A stretch of DNA of 64,000 nucleotides, from assembly GCA_902619165.1 (NCBI GenBank), contig CACNDI010000001.1, positions 170,522 to 234,521 on the forward strand, given 5' to 3'. The position numbers and the translations under genes are program-made. The notes under the pieces were generated by a model. That model did not search any database and was not told the origin of the DNA. It worked only from the letters and a program-made list of their open reading frames with translations. This DNA comes from an uncultured Alphaproteobacteria bacterium (GTDB lineage Bacteria > Pseudomonadota > Alphaproteobacteria > Rhodobacterales > Rhodobacteraceae). This document shows positions 17,054-25,745 of the stretch, piece after piece (position 1 is the stretch's first letter; the number at the start of each line of letters is the position of its first letter).

Positions 17054-18370
17054 ATGGACAAAAATACTGAGTCTAAGTCATTTCCTGTTCCCAAAGGTAG
17101 AATTAGAAGGGCATCAAGTTTTGGCAGAATAGCAATGAGATTTGCTAGCTCAATCTTGGTTGGAGGAACAAAAGAATTAGTTGGTGGGCGATCTCCAACG
17201 TTAAAAAACCTACTAATTCAGGAAAAAAATATTCTCACTTTTATAGAAGAGCTCGGCAAATTAAGAGGTGCAGCATTAAAAATTGGCCAATTATTATCTC
17301 TTGAAGCAAATGACTTTTTGCCAGAACAAGTTAGTAAAATGCTTGGCGACTTAAGAAATAAAAACTTTCATATGCCGAATTATCAACTTGGTGAGGTATT
17401 GAGAGAAAATTATGGCGATAATTTTTTAGATAATTTCTCTGAATTCAATGAAACGCCAATCGCTGCTGCTTCAATTGGACAAGTTCACAAGTGTAAATAT
17501 GGAAAGAAGGAATTAATATTAAAAATTCAATACCCAAAAATTAGAGAGAGCATAGAAAGTGATATTAATAACATTAAACTAGTCACAAAAAATTTTGGAA
17601 TCTTACCACAATCGTTTGATTTCGATAAACTACTTGAAGCTGGGAAAACACAGTTATTAAAGGAAACCGATTACTTACTAGAAGCAGCGCATCAGAAAAA
17701 TTTTTATCATCTACTTAAAACGGATAAAAAATTTGTTGTGCCAAAGATTAATGAGAAACTTACTACTACCAAAATTTTGGCAATGGAATATAAAAAGGGG
17801 GTGACAATTGATCAGGTCGCTCATCTTGATCAAAAAACAAAAGATACAATAGTAAATAATTTGGTAGAACTTGCCTTCAAAGAAATATTTGAATTTAATT
17901 TAATTCAAACAGACCCTAATTTTGCTAACTTTCTTTATGATGATACATCAAAAAAAATTGTTTTACTGGACTTTGGTGCAGCAAGTAAAGTCTCTAAAAA
18001 TAATATCCGAGTATTCAAAGATATTCTTAATGGCTTAGCGCTTGATAGAAAGGAGATGGTTGAAAAAGCTCTTTTAACCTTGAAGATCTTCAGTCCTGAC
18101 GCTAGTAATTCTGTAAAGAGTTATCTTCTAGACATAATCTGGAACTTATCTTTGCCCTTACGGAAAAATAAGGAATTTGATTTCCTAAATTGCATTTCTA
18201 CAGAGGATTTGAACTTGCTTTCATCAACACTCATAAACCAAAAAGATAAATTTCAACTACCCGATCCTGAAATCCTCTTTATTCAGAGAAAATTAGGAGG
18301 TATTTTTCTTTTAGGTCGAAAATTCGGTGCTCGAAAAAACTTTTCCAAATTAGTTACAAAATATATCTGA
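17054..18370 (+). CDS. ABC1/ADCK/UbiB-family atypical kinase
   Basis: A 438-residue protein with all UbiB/COQ8 signatures: the KxGQ motif (KIGQLLSLEA, K76-Q79), the alanine-rich nucleotide loop AAASIGQVHKC, the lysine in LILKIQYP, the catalytic loop QTDPNFANFLYD, and the metal-binding LLDFGAAS. The family supports ubiquinone synthesis or lipid-quinone handling at the inner membrane through an unusual ATPase or kinase activity. The lack of a clear C-terminal membrane pair and the RIRRAS start make it nearer COQ8/ADCK-type proteins than to E. coli UbiB. It stands 38 bases after the small MotA-like gene. Confidence 0.88.
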   Translation: MDKNTESKSFPVPKGRIRRASSFGRIAMRFASSILVGGTKELVGGRSPTLKNLLIQEKNILTFIEELGKLRGAALKIGQLLSLEANDFLPEQVSKMLGDLRNKNFHMPNYQLGEVLRENYGDNFLDNFSEFNETPIAAASIGQVHKCKYGKKELILKIQYPKIRESIESDINNIKLVTKNFGILPQSFDFDKLLEAGKTQLLKETDYLLEAAHQKNFYHLLKTDKKFVVPKINEKLTTTKILAMEYKKGVTIDQVAHLDQKTKDTIVNNLVELAFKEIFEFNLIQTDPNFANFLYDDTSKKIVLLDFGAASKVSKNNIRVFKDILNGLALDRKEMVEKALLTLKIFSPDASNSVKSYLLDIIWNLSLPLRKNKEFDFLNCISTEDLNLLSSTLINQKDKFQLPDPEILFIQRKLGGIFLLGRKFGARKNFSKLVTKYI

Positions 18371-18371
18371 A

Positions 18372-18818
18372 TTAAATTCGAGACTTAATCATCAAGGTGC
18401 TTTTAGTGAGAAATACTATTTCATTGTCTTGATTGAACAACTTCGCCTCATATCTAACAAAACCAAGTCTAGGTTTGCTTTTTGATTTTCTACTCTCCAA
18501 TATTTCTAATTGACCGGTCACTTTGTCATCAGGTCTTACTGGTTTTGGCCAGGTCATTTCCTCATGCCCGGGTGATCCCATTACCGTATCGTAGGATAAA
18601 AAACTTTTATGCATCATTCCAAGCCATATAAGAGCTGTTAGCCATCCACTTGATATAATGCCGCCAAATACAGTTTTTTCAGCTGCATCTTTGTTAATAT
18701 GAAAAGGAAAAGGATCATACTTTTTTGCAAAATTTATTATTTCATTCTCTGAAAAAGCATGCTCCCCAAGATCAAAAATGTCCCCCTTTTTAAAATCCTC
18801 TGCATATCGCCTTGCCAT
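18372..18818 (-). CDS. MaoC-like hot-dog dehydratase
   Basis: A 148-residue single hot-dog domain protein. The signature helix region FAKKYDPFPFHINKDAAEKTVFGGIISSGW has the hydratase catalytic pair D and H spaced as in R-specific enoyl-CoA hydratases (Dx4H). The end block PRLGFVRYEAKLFNQDNEIVF also fits. The family hydrates or dehydrates enoyl-CoA or related acyl thioesters. The first gene of this minus-strand pair is a methyltransferase whose stop lies 12 bases upstream. It converges with the ABC1 kinase gene, one base apart. Confidence 0.85.
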   Translation of the reverse strand: MARRYAEDFKKGDIFDLGEHAFSENEIINFAKKYDPFPFHINKDAAEKTVFGGIISSGWLTALIWLGMMHKSFLSYDTVMGSPGHEEMTWPKPVRPDDKVTGQLEILESRKSKSKPRLGFVRYEAKLFNQDNEIVFLTKSTLMIKSRI

Positions 18819-18830
18819 CTTTTTTCCTCT

Positions 18831-19484
18831 CTATTGTTTTTCAAATTGAATAAGAGTGTAGCGCGATCTATCCTCACCTAAATCTATAAAGTCACTTGAA
18901 GCGTTAAAACCAAGGTTTGATAGCTGACTTATGATTGCTCTTTCATCTCTATTAGGGGCAACTTCAATGTCAAAATTCTTTATACTTTCAAATTTACATC
19001 CCAAATAACCAATACCCCGCTTTTTTAATATTCTTCTGAACTCAAGGATATATTCTTCTATTGGCTTTAAGAAATATATTACATTTATCGCTAGAAGTTT
19101 GTCTATAGACCCATCTGGAATTTCATTGCTTAAGTCTTTTGCATCATTTTCTAAAATAACTATGTTTTTAGGCAGTTTTTTATTAAGTAATTTTTTTCTA
19201 AACTCTGCACTTATTTCTACTCCAATTATGTTATTTTCACAAATCTTTGCAATTTCCTTTATTGCCAATCCGTTACCTACACCCAACTCCAGCACATGAT
19301 CAGTTTTTTTCAGTTTCATTCTATTTACAATATCAATGCTCACCTGCGCATTTGAATAATTCATTAATGTTCTTGCCACCCAGGCCAGTCCTATTGTTTT
19401 TGGTGACCTCATATTTTCGGTCATCCATTCGGTATGAATAAGAAATTTATGGATCCATCGAGCAACTATAAGCTTAAAGTTCAT
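18831..19484 (-). CDS. SAM-dependent methyltransferase
   Basis: A 217-residue class I methyltransferase. VLELGVGNGLAIKEIAK is SAM motif I, followed by IIGVEISAEFRKKL (acidic residue for ribose) and the IDKLLAINVIYFLKPIEEYI post-motif region, typical of Methyltransf_11 small-molecule enzymes. The N-terminal ~45 residues are basic and hydrophobic and could be a membrane-peripheral helix. The substrate is unknown. It precedes the MaoC-like gene in the same operon. Confidence 0.82.
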   Translation of the reverse strand: MNFKLIVARWIHKFLIHTEWMTENMRSPKTIGLAWVARTLMNYSNAQVSIDIVNRMKLKKTDHVLELGVGNGLAIKEIAKICENNIIGVEISAEFRKKLLNKKLPKNIVILENDAKDLSNEIPDGSIDKLLAINVIYFLKPIEEYILEFRRILKKRGIGYLGCKFESIKNFDIEVAPNRDERAIISQLSNLGFNASSDFIDLGEDRSRYTLIQFEKQ

Positions 19485-19614
19485 TAAATATACTCAACAT
19501 TATTTAACTTTGCATAGGTATGATGTATCGTGGTCATATAATATAGTAATAAATTTTTAGTAATTTTAAAATGATATTGCTGATACTTTAAACGCTTTAA
19601 GATGAAGGTTAAAT

Positions 19615-19965
19615 ATGAAAACTTACATAATTTACGGAAAAACAAATTCAGAATATGCCAGCGGTATGCTTAACAAACCCCAAGATAGGCTACCAATTGT
19701 TAGAAATTTAACAGATCAATTTGGCATGAATATAAGAGAGTTTCTTTTTACACATACTGAAAGTTTCACCTTTTTTTGTGTAGTAGATGCCAATAGCGAT
19801 GAAGATATGGAGGCGGGAATGAATATCGCTAGAGCCTCCGGAACATGGACAAACTTATTTTGGTCCAGAGCATTCGACTCATTAGAACACATGAAGATCT
19901 ATGAAAAAGCTAAAGACGGCATGGCCTCTTATGTAACAACTATGCAAGCCGCCGAGACTTCTTGA
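19615..19965 (+). CDS. GYD-domain-like small protein
   Basis: A 116-residue soluble protein. MKTYIIYGKTNSEYASG, the RLPIVRNLTDQFGMNIREF helix and the FTFFCVVDANSDEDMEAGMN strand-helix fit the GYD family (PF08734), small ferredoxin-fold proteins with no known reaction. It is first in a plus-strand series with a short overlapping gene, an epoxide-hydrolase-like enzyme and a D-threonine-aldolase-like enzyme. An AAGG precedes the ATG. Confidence 0.7.
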   Translation: MKTYIIYGKTNSEYASGMLNKPQDRLPIVRNLTDQFGMNIREFLFTHTESFTFFCVVDANSDEDMEAGMNIARASGTWTNLFWSRAFDSLEHMKIYEKAKDGMASYVTTMQAAETS

Positions 19966-20216
19966 TGTATGGAAGAGCAATTAATTTCACCCTATTGGCA
20001 CCATCCTTATGGTCTGTAGTCGAAGCAGTAGCTCAACCTATTGATAATGAGGAGTTAAAAAGGAACCTATTTAAATCAAGTGATAATACAGGTTTTATAA
20101 TTGAAATATTTCCCTCAAAACAAGTTGCGGGATCTAATCTTGATGTATTAAAAGCCATGCAAAGTTTAAAAGAGCAGGCAATGGCAAAAGTGTCGGTTTT
20201 AGAAGGGAGTAGGTGA
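19965..20216 (+). CDS. Small unknown protein, 83 residues
   Basis: I do not recognise this protein. The ATG at 19965 overlaps the stop of the preceding gene (TGATG), a sign of translational coupling. The sequence begins RAINFTLLAPSLWSVVEAV and continues with charged stretches and FIIEIFPSKQVAGSN. There is no signal peptide and no motif. It could be a small alpha/beta protein that pairs with the GYD-like neighbour. The next start, of the epoxide-hydrolase-like gene, lies seven bases downstream. Confidence 0.6.
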   Translation: MYGRAINFTLLAPSLWSVVEAVAQPIDNEELKRNLFKSSDNTGFIIEIFPSKQVAGSNLDVLKAMQSLKEQAMAKVSVLEGSR

Positions 20217-20223
20217 AGCAGAA

Positions 20224-21207
20224 ATGACTTTCAAAATTCTAAAATCAAACAACATAAATATACGTGCAAAAATAGAAGGATCAGGGCCACTAATCGTTTT
20301 AGTCCATGGATGTCCTGAAAGCTGGTATAGTTGGAGACATCAAATCCCCTTATTAGCAGAGAAGGACTACACCGTTGCCGCCATTGACGTGAGGGGATAT
20401 GGAGGTTCATCAAAGCCATATGAGATTGAAGCCTATAGTATGAGAGAGCTCACTAAAGATGTAATTGGTGTCATAGATGCTCTTGACTTTGAAAAGGCTA
20501 TCTTAATTGGTCACGATTGGGGAGGTCCAATTGTATGGAATACAGCTGTTTTAAACGAAAAGAGAATATCTGCCGTTTTAGGCCTTTCAGTGCCTTTTTT
20601 TCCAAGAAGAGATATTTCATCAATTGATCTCTGGAGAAAGATATATGAAGGTAAGTTTTTCTATCAACTCTATTTTCAAGACGAAGGAGTTGCTGAAGCA
20701 GAGTTTGAAGAGAATATACGCAAGTATTTGGAGCAAACCTATTTTTCAATCGATGCGCGAGGCATGAAAACACAAAAGGAAAATGCACTCACAGGAAGTT
20801 CCAAAGGTGTAAATGGAAAATATTTAGAAGCATTACCAACATTTGACACCTACCCATCCTGGATTACCGCAGGTGATATGGATTATTTAGTCGGTGAATT
20901 TGAATTTAGTGGGATGCGTGGTCCGCTAAATAGATACAGAGCGCAACAAATTGATTTCGAGGATTTACTTGAGCTAAAAAACGCAAAAGTAAGACAACCC
21001 TCTGCATTTTTAACTGGTAAATATGATCCTGTAAATTCTTTTATAGGTCCCAACTATGAGAGTAGCAAGGACCTTGAAGATAAAATTGGCAGAAATTATG
21101 AAAATCTTTTATCAGTACGTCTCCTCGACGATTCAGGGCACTGGGTTCAGCAGGAAAAACCTGCAGAGGTAAACAAGTTCATTTTAGACTTTCTCTCGAA
21201 ACTTTAA
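20224..21207 (+). CDS. Alpha/beta hydrolase, epoxide hydrolase-like
   Basis: A 327-residue alpha/beta hydrolase. HGCPESWYSWRHQIP holds the HGxP oxyanion motif, LIGHDWGGPIVW gives an aspartate nucleophile (D98), and DSGHWVQQEKP the catalytic histidine. An Asp nucleophile with HGxP is characteristic of epoxide hydrolases and haloacetate/haloalkane dehalogenases; the HGxPE form favours epoxide hydrolase. Cytosolic. Its operon partners are small GYD-like proteins and a D-threonine-aldolase-like enzyme. Confidence 0.86.
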   Translation: MTFKILKSNNINIRAKIEGSGPLIVLVHGCPESWYSWRHQIPLLAEKDYTVAAIDVRGYGGSSKPYEIEAYSMRELTKDVIGVIDALDFEKAILIGHDWGGPIVWNTAVLNEKRISAVLGLSVPFFPRRDISSIDLWRKIYEGKFFYQLYFQDEGVAEAEFEENIRKYLEQTYFSIDARGMKTQKENALTGSSKGVNGKYLEALPTFDTYPSWITAGDMDYLVGEFEFSGMRGPLNRYRAQQIDFEDLLELKNAKVRQPSAFLTGKYDPVNSFIGPNYESSKDLEDKIGRNYENLLSVRLLDDSGHWVQQEKPAEVNKFILDFLSKL

Positions 21208-21228
21208 TAGAAACCGGACGAAGTAAAT

Positions 21229-22302
21229 TTGGATAAAGAAATCAACCTGCTTCAAGAAATCGATACCCCTGCAATAATTGTGGATATAAATATTGTCAAA
21301 GAAAATATACATAAATATCAAAGATATTGTGATGATATAGGGATAAAATTAAGACCTCATATTAAGACACATAAAATCCCAGCCTTAGCTAAATTACAAA
21401 TTGAAGCTGGAGCGGTTGGAATTACGGCTCAAAAAATAAGTGAGGCCGAGGCGATAATTTCCGAGGGTGGCATTAATGATATTCTTATCACCTACAATAT
21501 AATAGGAGAACAAAAATTAAAGGCTCTTCGAAATTTAGCTAATAAAGTGAAGACTTCCGTAGTAGCTGATAGCTCTTTTTGCATAGAGGGCTTATCTAAG
21601 ACATTTGAAGGGGCTAAGGAAGCTTTACCTGTATTAGTTGAGTGTGATACTGGAGCCAACCGTTGCGGGGTCATAAGTCCTCAAGAGGCATGTGATTTGG
21701 CAGAATTGATTAATAGAAGCCCTGGACTAATTTTCAGTGGGTTAATGACCTACCCTCCTACTTCTCAAGCTCAAAAAATTAACAGCTTTTTAACTAACGC
21801 AAAGAAACTAATTGAAGCAAAAAATATTGCTGTAAATACAGTTTCTATCGGTGGCTCGCCTGACATGTGGAAAGTCAAAGATATTCCGGTTGCGACAGAG
21901 TATAGAATTGGAACTTACATATTTAATGATAGATCTCTTGTTGAAAACAAGATTTGTTCAGTAAAAAAGGTCGCTATGACCGTGTTAGCAACTGTAGTGT
22001 CAACTCCGACAAAAAACAGAGCCATAATCGATGCTGGGTCAAAAGTATTAACGTCTGACCTCTTTGGAATGAATGATCATGGTTCTATAGTAAACTTCCC
22101 TGAACTTAGAATTACACAATTAACGGAAGAGCATGGCACGATTGTGAGTGAACAAAACACAAATTTAGAAATTGGACAAAAAATCGAAATCATCCCCAAT
22201 CATGCATGCGTAGTAACAAACATGCTTAATGAAGTAAATCTTATCACTGAAGAGAAAAAAATAAAAAAAGTTAAAGTTATTGCAAGAGGTAAAGTCTGGT
22301 GA
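21229..22302 (+). CDS. D-threonine aldolase / D-serine dehydratase-like PLP enzyme (alanine racemase fold)
   Basis: A 357-residue fold-type III PLP enzyme. LRPHIKTHKIP carries the PLP lysine (K46) in the RPHxKTHK motif shared by low-specificity D-threonine aldolase, D-threo-3-hydroxyaspartate dehydratase and DSD1-type D-serine dehydratase. The end block IIPNHACVVTNMLNEV has the His-x-Cys pair that binds the divalent metal in this group. It starts with TTG at 21229; no in-frame ATG is near. It converges with the hydratase gene two bases away. Confidence 0.85.
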   Translation: MDKEINLLQEIDTPAIIVDINIVKENIHKYQRYCDDIGIKLRPHIKTHKIPALAKLQIEAGAVGITAQKISEAEAIISEGGINDILITYNIIGEQKLKALRNLANKVKTSVVADSSFCIEGLSKTFEGAKEALPVLVECDTGANRCGVISPQEACDLAELINRSPGLIFSGLMTYPPTSQAQKINSFLTNAKKLIEAKNIAVNTVSIGGSPDMWKVKDIPVATEYRIGTYIFNDRSLVENKICSVKKVAMTVLATVVSTPTKNRAIIDAGSKVLTSDLFGMNDHGSIVNFPELRITQLTEEHGTIVSEQNTNLEIGQKIEIIPNHACVVTNMLNEVNLITEEKKIKKVKVIARGKVW

Positions 22303-22304
22303 CT

Positions 22305-23141
22305 TTAAAACTTAACAACAAACCTGTTTTCAAATAAGCGATCAAATTCACAGGAAAAAACATCAGCCTTATTAATATCGTATGCGTCTGTTATAGTACC
22401 AGTTGTAATTAGCCCATCGAGGACTAACCAATCTAAATTTTTTTCACAAAATTCTATGTAAGATCTCAGGGCAGCTATTGGACTTTCGTCTAATATATTC
22501 TTTGACTTTCCCTGCTCCAGTATTTTTGAGTTTTTTCTCAAAGTAAGATTGAAGTTTTTTAATTCATCGATTAGAGCAACTCTATTATTTTCATCAGATG
22601 GGATTGCCATTTCTTCTAAAATTTTATACTGGCCATGCAAACCAAATCCGGCAACTGTATCCGGCAACTTAAAAGTCCATCCCTTATAGATACTCTGCAC
22701 TAACTCGACGCCTATTCCAAAGCTCTCACAGCAAGCGATTAGGTCAATATCACTCATTTCACTATGTGGCTTTTTGCTCAGTCTGAAAAATATCTCAGGC
22801 TCAAACTTCGGTTCAAGAAATTTTTCCGGTGAAAATGATTGCTTGGTGTTTAAAACCGTTGAGGAATACATAAATCCATAGATTGGTGCATTTACAGAAT
22901 ATTTATCCCAAATTGTTTTGTTTGTAAAACCTACTTTTATGCCAGAAGCTTTTTCCTTTTTGCTTTCACGAATTTTTTTAATCTCTGAAGCGGTCCTGTA
23001 AGCATCCGACAGAGAGAAGTTGGGAATAGTTTTACTTGGTAATTGTGCTTGAGACATATTTTCTAAGCATTCAATTAAGTAATTTGAAAGATTTTTTCTG
23101 GAGCTCAAGGAAAAAATACCGGGTCTGCCGCCGGCCTCCAT
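22305..23141 (-). CDS. 2-keto-4-pentenoate hydratase / FAA-hydrolase-like protein, copy 1
   Basis: A 278-residue protein of the MhpD/DmpE hydratase group. ASGIKVGFTNKTIW, EPEIFFRLSKKP and the C-terminal LVLDGLITTGTITDAYDINKAD resemble the substrate- and metal-binding segments of 2-hydroxypenta-2,4-dienoate hydratase and 4-oxalocrotonate decarboxylase. The start at 23141 overlaps the GST gene by 37 bases; M29 (23057) is an alternative, but the family usually has the ~28 preceding residues. It is last in the operon qor-rhodanese-GST-hydratase. A second copy is at 32171-32947. Confidence 0.8.
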   Translation of the reverse strand: MEAGGRPGIFSLSSRKNLSNYLIECLENMSQAQLPSKTIPNFSLSDAYRTASEIKKIRESKKEKASGIKVGFTNKTIWDKYSVNAPIYGFMYSSTVLNTKQSFSPEKFLEPKFEPEIFFRLSKKPHSEMSDIDLIACCESFGIGVELVQSIYKGWTFKLPDTVAGFGLHGQYKILEEMAIPSDENNRVALIDELKNFNLTLRKNSKILEQGKSKNILDESPIAALRSYIEFCEKNLDWLVLDGLITTGTITDAYDINKADVFSCEFDRLFENRFVVKF

Positions 23142-23737
23142 TTAACAAATTTTTTTTGCGACTTATCAAACATATTTGATCCAACTAAGGCTTTTAGCCA
23201 ATTTTGAAGTTTTTGCCAGCCAAATTCATTAAACCAATTTATGTCAATGTTTGCAAATTGTCTGACGAATGGGAATATAGCTATATCAGCTAACTTTGGT
23301 TGCTTGCCAAAAAAGAATTGGCCTTTTATTTTTTTGTCTAGATTAATCAAATATTCTATGGCCAATTTCTCGCTGACTTTACTATCATCTTGGGGATACC
23401 GAGTAGCGTATTTTGTTTTGTCTAAGTTAGGTTTAAATTTTTTCTCAACCTCATCAATTAAACGGTAACCTTCAGCAGGCATATCTAACCAGCCCTCAGG
23501 GTCATTTTTTCTTAAAGCCCAAATCATTATATCAATACTCTCATCAATTATTTTATCCTTTAATTGCAGGCATGGAACAGTACCAGAGTTTGAAACCTTC
23601 AAGAATTCATGTGGCTTTTCCTTCAAAACAACTTCTCTTAATTCCACTTCAATATTTGATGAAAGAAGGGCCCACCTAGCTCTTATGGCATATGGACATC
23701 TACGAAAACTATATAGAATTGGAACATCTTTACCCAA
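23105..23737 (-). CDS. Glutathione S-transferase-like protein (Grx2-like N-terminus)
   Basis: A 210-residue protein. The N-terminal thioredoxin-like domain begins ILYSFRRCPYAIRARWAL with the CPYA motif of glutaredoxin-2-type GSTs, then GTVPCLQL with the cis-proline that binds glutathione and DESIDIMIWAL (Glu/Ser of the G-site). The C-terminal part is all-helical. It likely conjugates or reduces with glutathione in the cytosol. It overlaps the downstream hydratase gene by 37 bases, so the two are translationally coupled. Confidence 0.85.
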   Translation of the reverse strand: MGKDVPILYSFRRCPYAIRARWALLSSNIEVELREVVLKEKPHEFLKVSNSGTVPCLQLKDKIIDESIDIMIWALRKNDPEGWLDMPAEGYRLIDEVEKKFKPNLDKTKYATRYPQDDSKVSEKLAIEYLINLDKKIKGQFFFGKQPKLADIAIFPFVRQFANIDINWFNEFGWQKLQNWLKALVGSNMFDKSQKKFVKWRPAADPVFFP

Positions 23738-23774
23738 AAAAAACCTCTCTAATTTTCAATTATATAATAAACAC

Positions 23775-24665
23775 CTAATCCATTTCCATGGGAAGACTTT
23801 TATCCATAGCCCATTCACTAAGAGAATTATCATAAACTTTCAATTTCTGAAAACCAAGTTGGTACAAGACAAAAGCATTCAATGTGGCTGCAATACCTCC
23901 TCCACAGTAGTTAAGTATCTCACTATCTTTTGTGATATTATGTTTTTCAAAAACCGACAATGCTTCTTTAGGTGATTTTAACATATGCGTATTCATATCC
24001 ATAAGGTCACTAAATGGAATATTTATACTACCCGGAATCCTACCTGGTCTCCCGTAACGCGTACTTTCTCCATTGTGAATATCACTCGTAAGTGCATTAA
24101 TTAAAATACACCTATTATCTTCCATGGAATCTAGTGTTTGTTCTTTGCCCACAAAAAAGACTTGTTTTTTGGAACTTGAGAATTCTGTTTTAGAATAAAA
24201 ATTTTCTCCAGACTCAAGATCATAATTATTTCGTTTCCACTCTCTTAAACCACCATTTAAAATGCTAACATTTTTATATCCCAGCATGTAAATCATCCAC
24301 CAAACCCTAGTGGACCACTGAAGACCATTTGTTGAATACAAAATAATATGGTATGGATCACCAATTCCCAACTTACCAAAACTATTACTTAAGCGCTCAA
24401 TGTCAGGCAAGGTAAATTTGTATTGACTTTCTGGATCTGAAATCTGGATTTGAAGATCTAGAAATGACGCACCAGAAATATGTTCCCTTAAATAATCCTG
24501 GTGGCCGCTCTCGACGTCATAGGGTTTAGAAGGATGATCATCCGTGTAGTGCAAAAATGTTGTACAATCATAAATGCGTAAATTCTTATTTCCTAAATTT
24601 CTTTGAAGCCATTCACATGATATTATAGCTTCAGGATACTTCCAGCCTATTTCTATTTTTTCCAT
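23775..24665 (-). CDS. Two-domain rhodanese (sulfurtransferase), copy 2
   Basis: A 296-residue two-domain rhodanese. Catalytic Cys254 lies in ILNYCGGGIAATLNAF, the same unusual loop as the copy at 15716-16582; RYGRPGRIPGSINIPF also matches that copy. The two proteins are paralogues, not recent duplicates, judging from low identity elsewhere. Its operon position between a quinone reductase and a GST suggests handling of glutathione persulfide or a related sulfur intermediate, which is inference. Confidence 0.83.
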   Translation of the reverse strand: MEKIEIGWKYPEAIISCEWLQRNLGNKNLRIYDCTTFLHYTDDHPSKPYDVESGHQDYLREHISGASFLDLQIQISDPESQYKFTLPDIERLSNSFGKLGIGDPYHIILYSTNGLQWSTRVWWMIYMLGYKNVSILNGGLREWKRNNYDLESGENFYSKTEFSSSKKQVFFVGKEQTLDSMEDNRCILINALTSDIHNGESTRYGRPGRIPGSINIPFSDLMDMNTHMLKSPKEALSVFEKHNITKDSEILNYCGGGIAATLNAFVLYQLGFQKLKVYDNSLSEWAMDKSLPMEMD

Positions 24666-24674
24666 TTTATTTTA

Positions 24675-25661
24675 TCAAGGAACAAGATATATACTTCCCC
24701 CGCCCTTTCTTGATTCTAAAGTGTCATGCGCATTGGATGCATTTTTCAAATCAAATGGCATAAATTCCGAAACCTTAATTATTTCATTTTCAAAAGCTTT
24801 AAATACAGAAGCTGCCATATTTTCGTAGTTTTTCCGATTCCCAAAATAATGGAAAAGTATAGGACGAGAAATAGATAGTGATTTCTCAGCTAATGTACTC
24901 ATTAATAAAGGTTGGACGGGACCTGATGATTGTCCAAAATTAATCAAATATCCACAATGCGCTAGTGATGATAAAGAAGATTCGAAGGTGTCATTCCCCA
25001 CAGAATCGAAAACGATATCAACACCTTTTCCATCAGTAACGTCTAATACTTTGTTACTAAATTTTTCGTCACTTGAAACAAAGGTTTCAATACATCCATT
25101 CAATTTCGTTTCCTCAATTTTCTCTTGTGATCCTACACTGCCTATTACCTTCACACCCATTGCGGTTGCCCATTGGCAAAGTAGGCGACCAACGCCCCCA
25201 GACGCGGCTGTTACCAAAATTGATTTTGATGAGTCAACTAATGTTATTCGATTCATAAGCATTTCTACTGTCATCGCTCTTAGGAAATTCGTTGCAACTA
25301 ATTCATCACTTAAAAAATCAGGGATCTTTATTACTTTATCATGTGATATATTTATGTGGGTTGCATAAGCCCCATATTCTCTTGTGCAAAACGTTACTCT
25401 TTCTCCAATCACAAAGCCTTGAACATGATCCCCAATCTTTTCGACTATACCGCTGGCTTCGCACCCTGGAATGCCGGGTAAAGTCAATGTTTTGTAAAGT
25501 CCCGATCGTACATATACGTCATGGTAGTTTACACCTATAGCGGTATTTCTAATTCTAATTTCATTAGCAGAAGGTTCCCTTATGTCCCTTTCCTGGTGGG
25601 ACAAGACTTCAGAGGAACCATATTCACTTACGATGATTGCCTTTGACAATTTTTTCTCCAA
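24675..25661 (-). CDS. NADPH:quinone oxidoreductase (zinc-independent MDR family)
   Basis: A 328-residue medium-chain reductase. GVNYHDVYVRSGLYKTLTL followed by PGIPGCEASGIVEKIG is the quinone-reductase N-terminal pattern, and ILVTAASGGVGRLLCQWA is the nucleotide-binding glycine motif. The structural and catalytic zinc cysteines of alcohol dehydrogenases are missing, as expected for QOR. It reduces quinones or enones by NADPH. First gene of the four-gene minus-strand operon; it diverges from the M20 hydrolase across 84 bases. Confidence 0.88.
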   Translation of the reverse strand: MEKKLSKAIIVSEYGSSEVLSHQERDIREPSANEIRIRNTAIGVNYHDVYVRSGLYKTLTLPGIPGCEASGIVEKIGDHVQGFVIGERVTFCTREYGAYATHINISHDKVIKIPDFLSDELVATNFLRAMTVEMLMNRITLVDSSKSILVTAASGGVGRLLCQWATAMGVKVIGSVGSQEKIEETKLNGCIETFVSSDEKFSNKVLDVTDGKGVDIVFDSVGNDTFESSLSSLAHCGYLINFGQSSGPVQPLLMSTLAEKSLSISRPILFHYFGNRKNYENMAASVFKAFENEIIKVSEFMPFDLKNASNAHDTLESRKGGGSIYLVP

Positions 25662-25745
25662 TTAGCTTGTTAAAATTTATAAATAATTTAAGCTCATATT
25701 CTTTGCATGCTAGTTATCGCAATTTTTTAAAGCAGGAATTAATAT

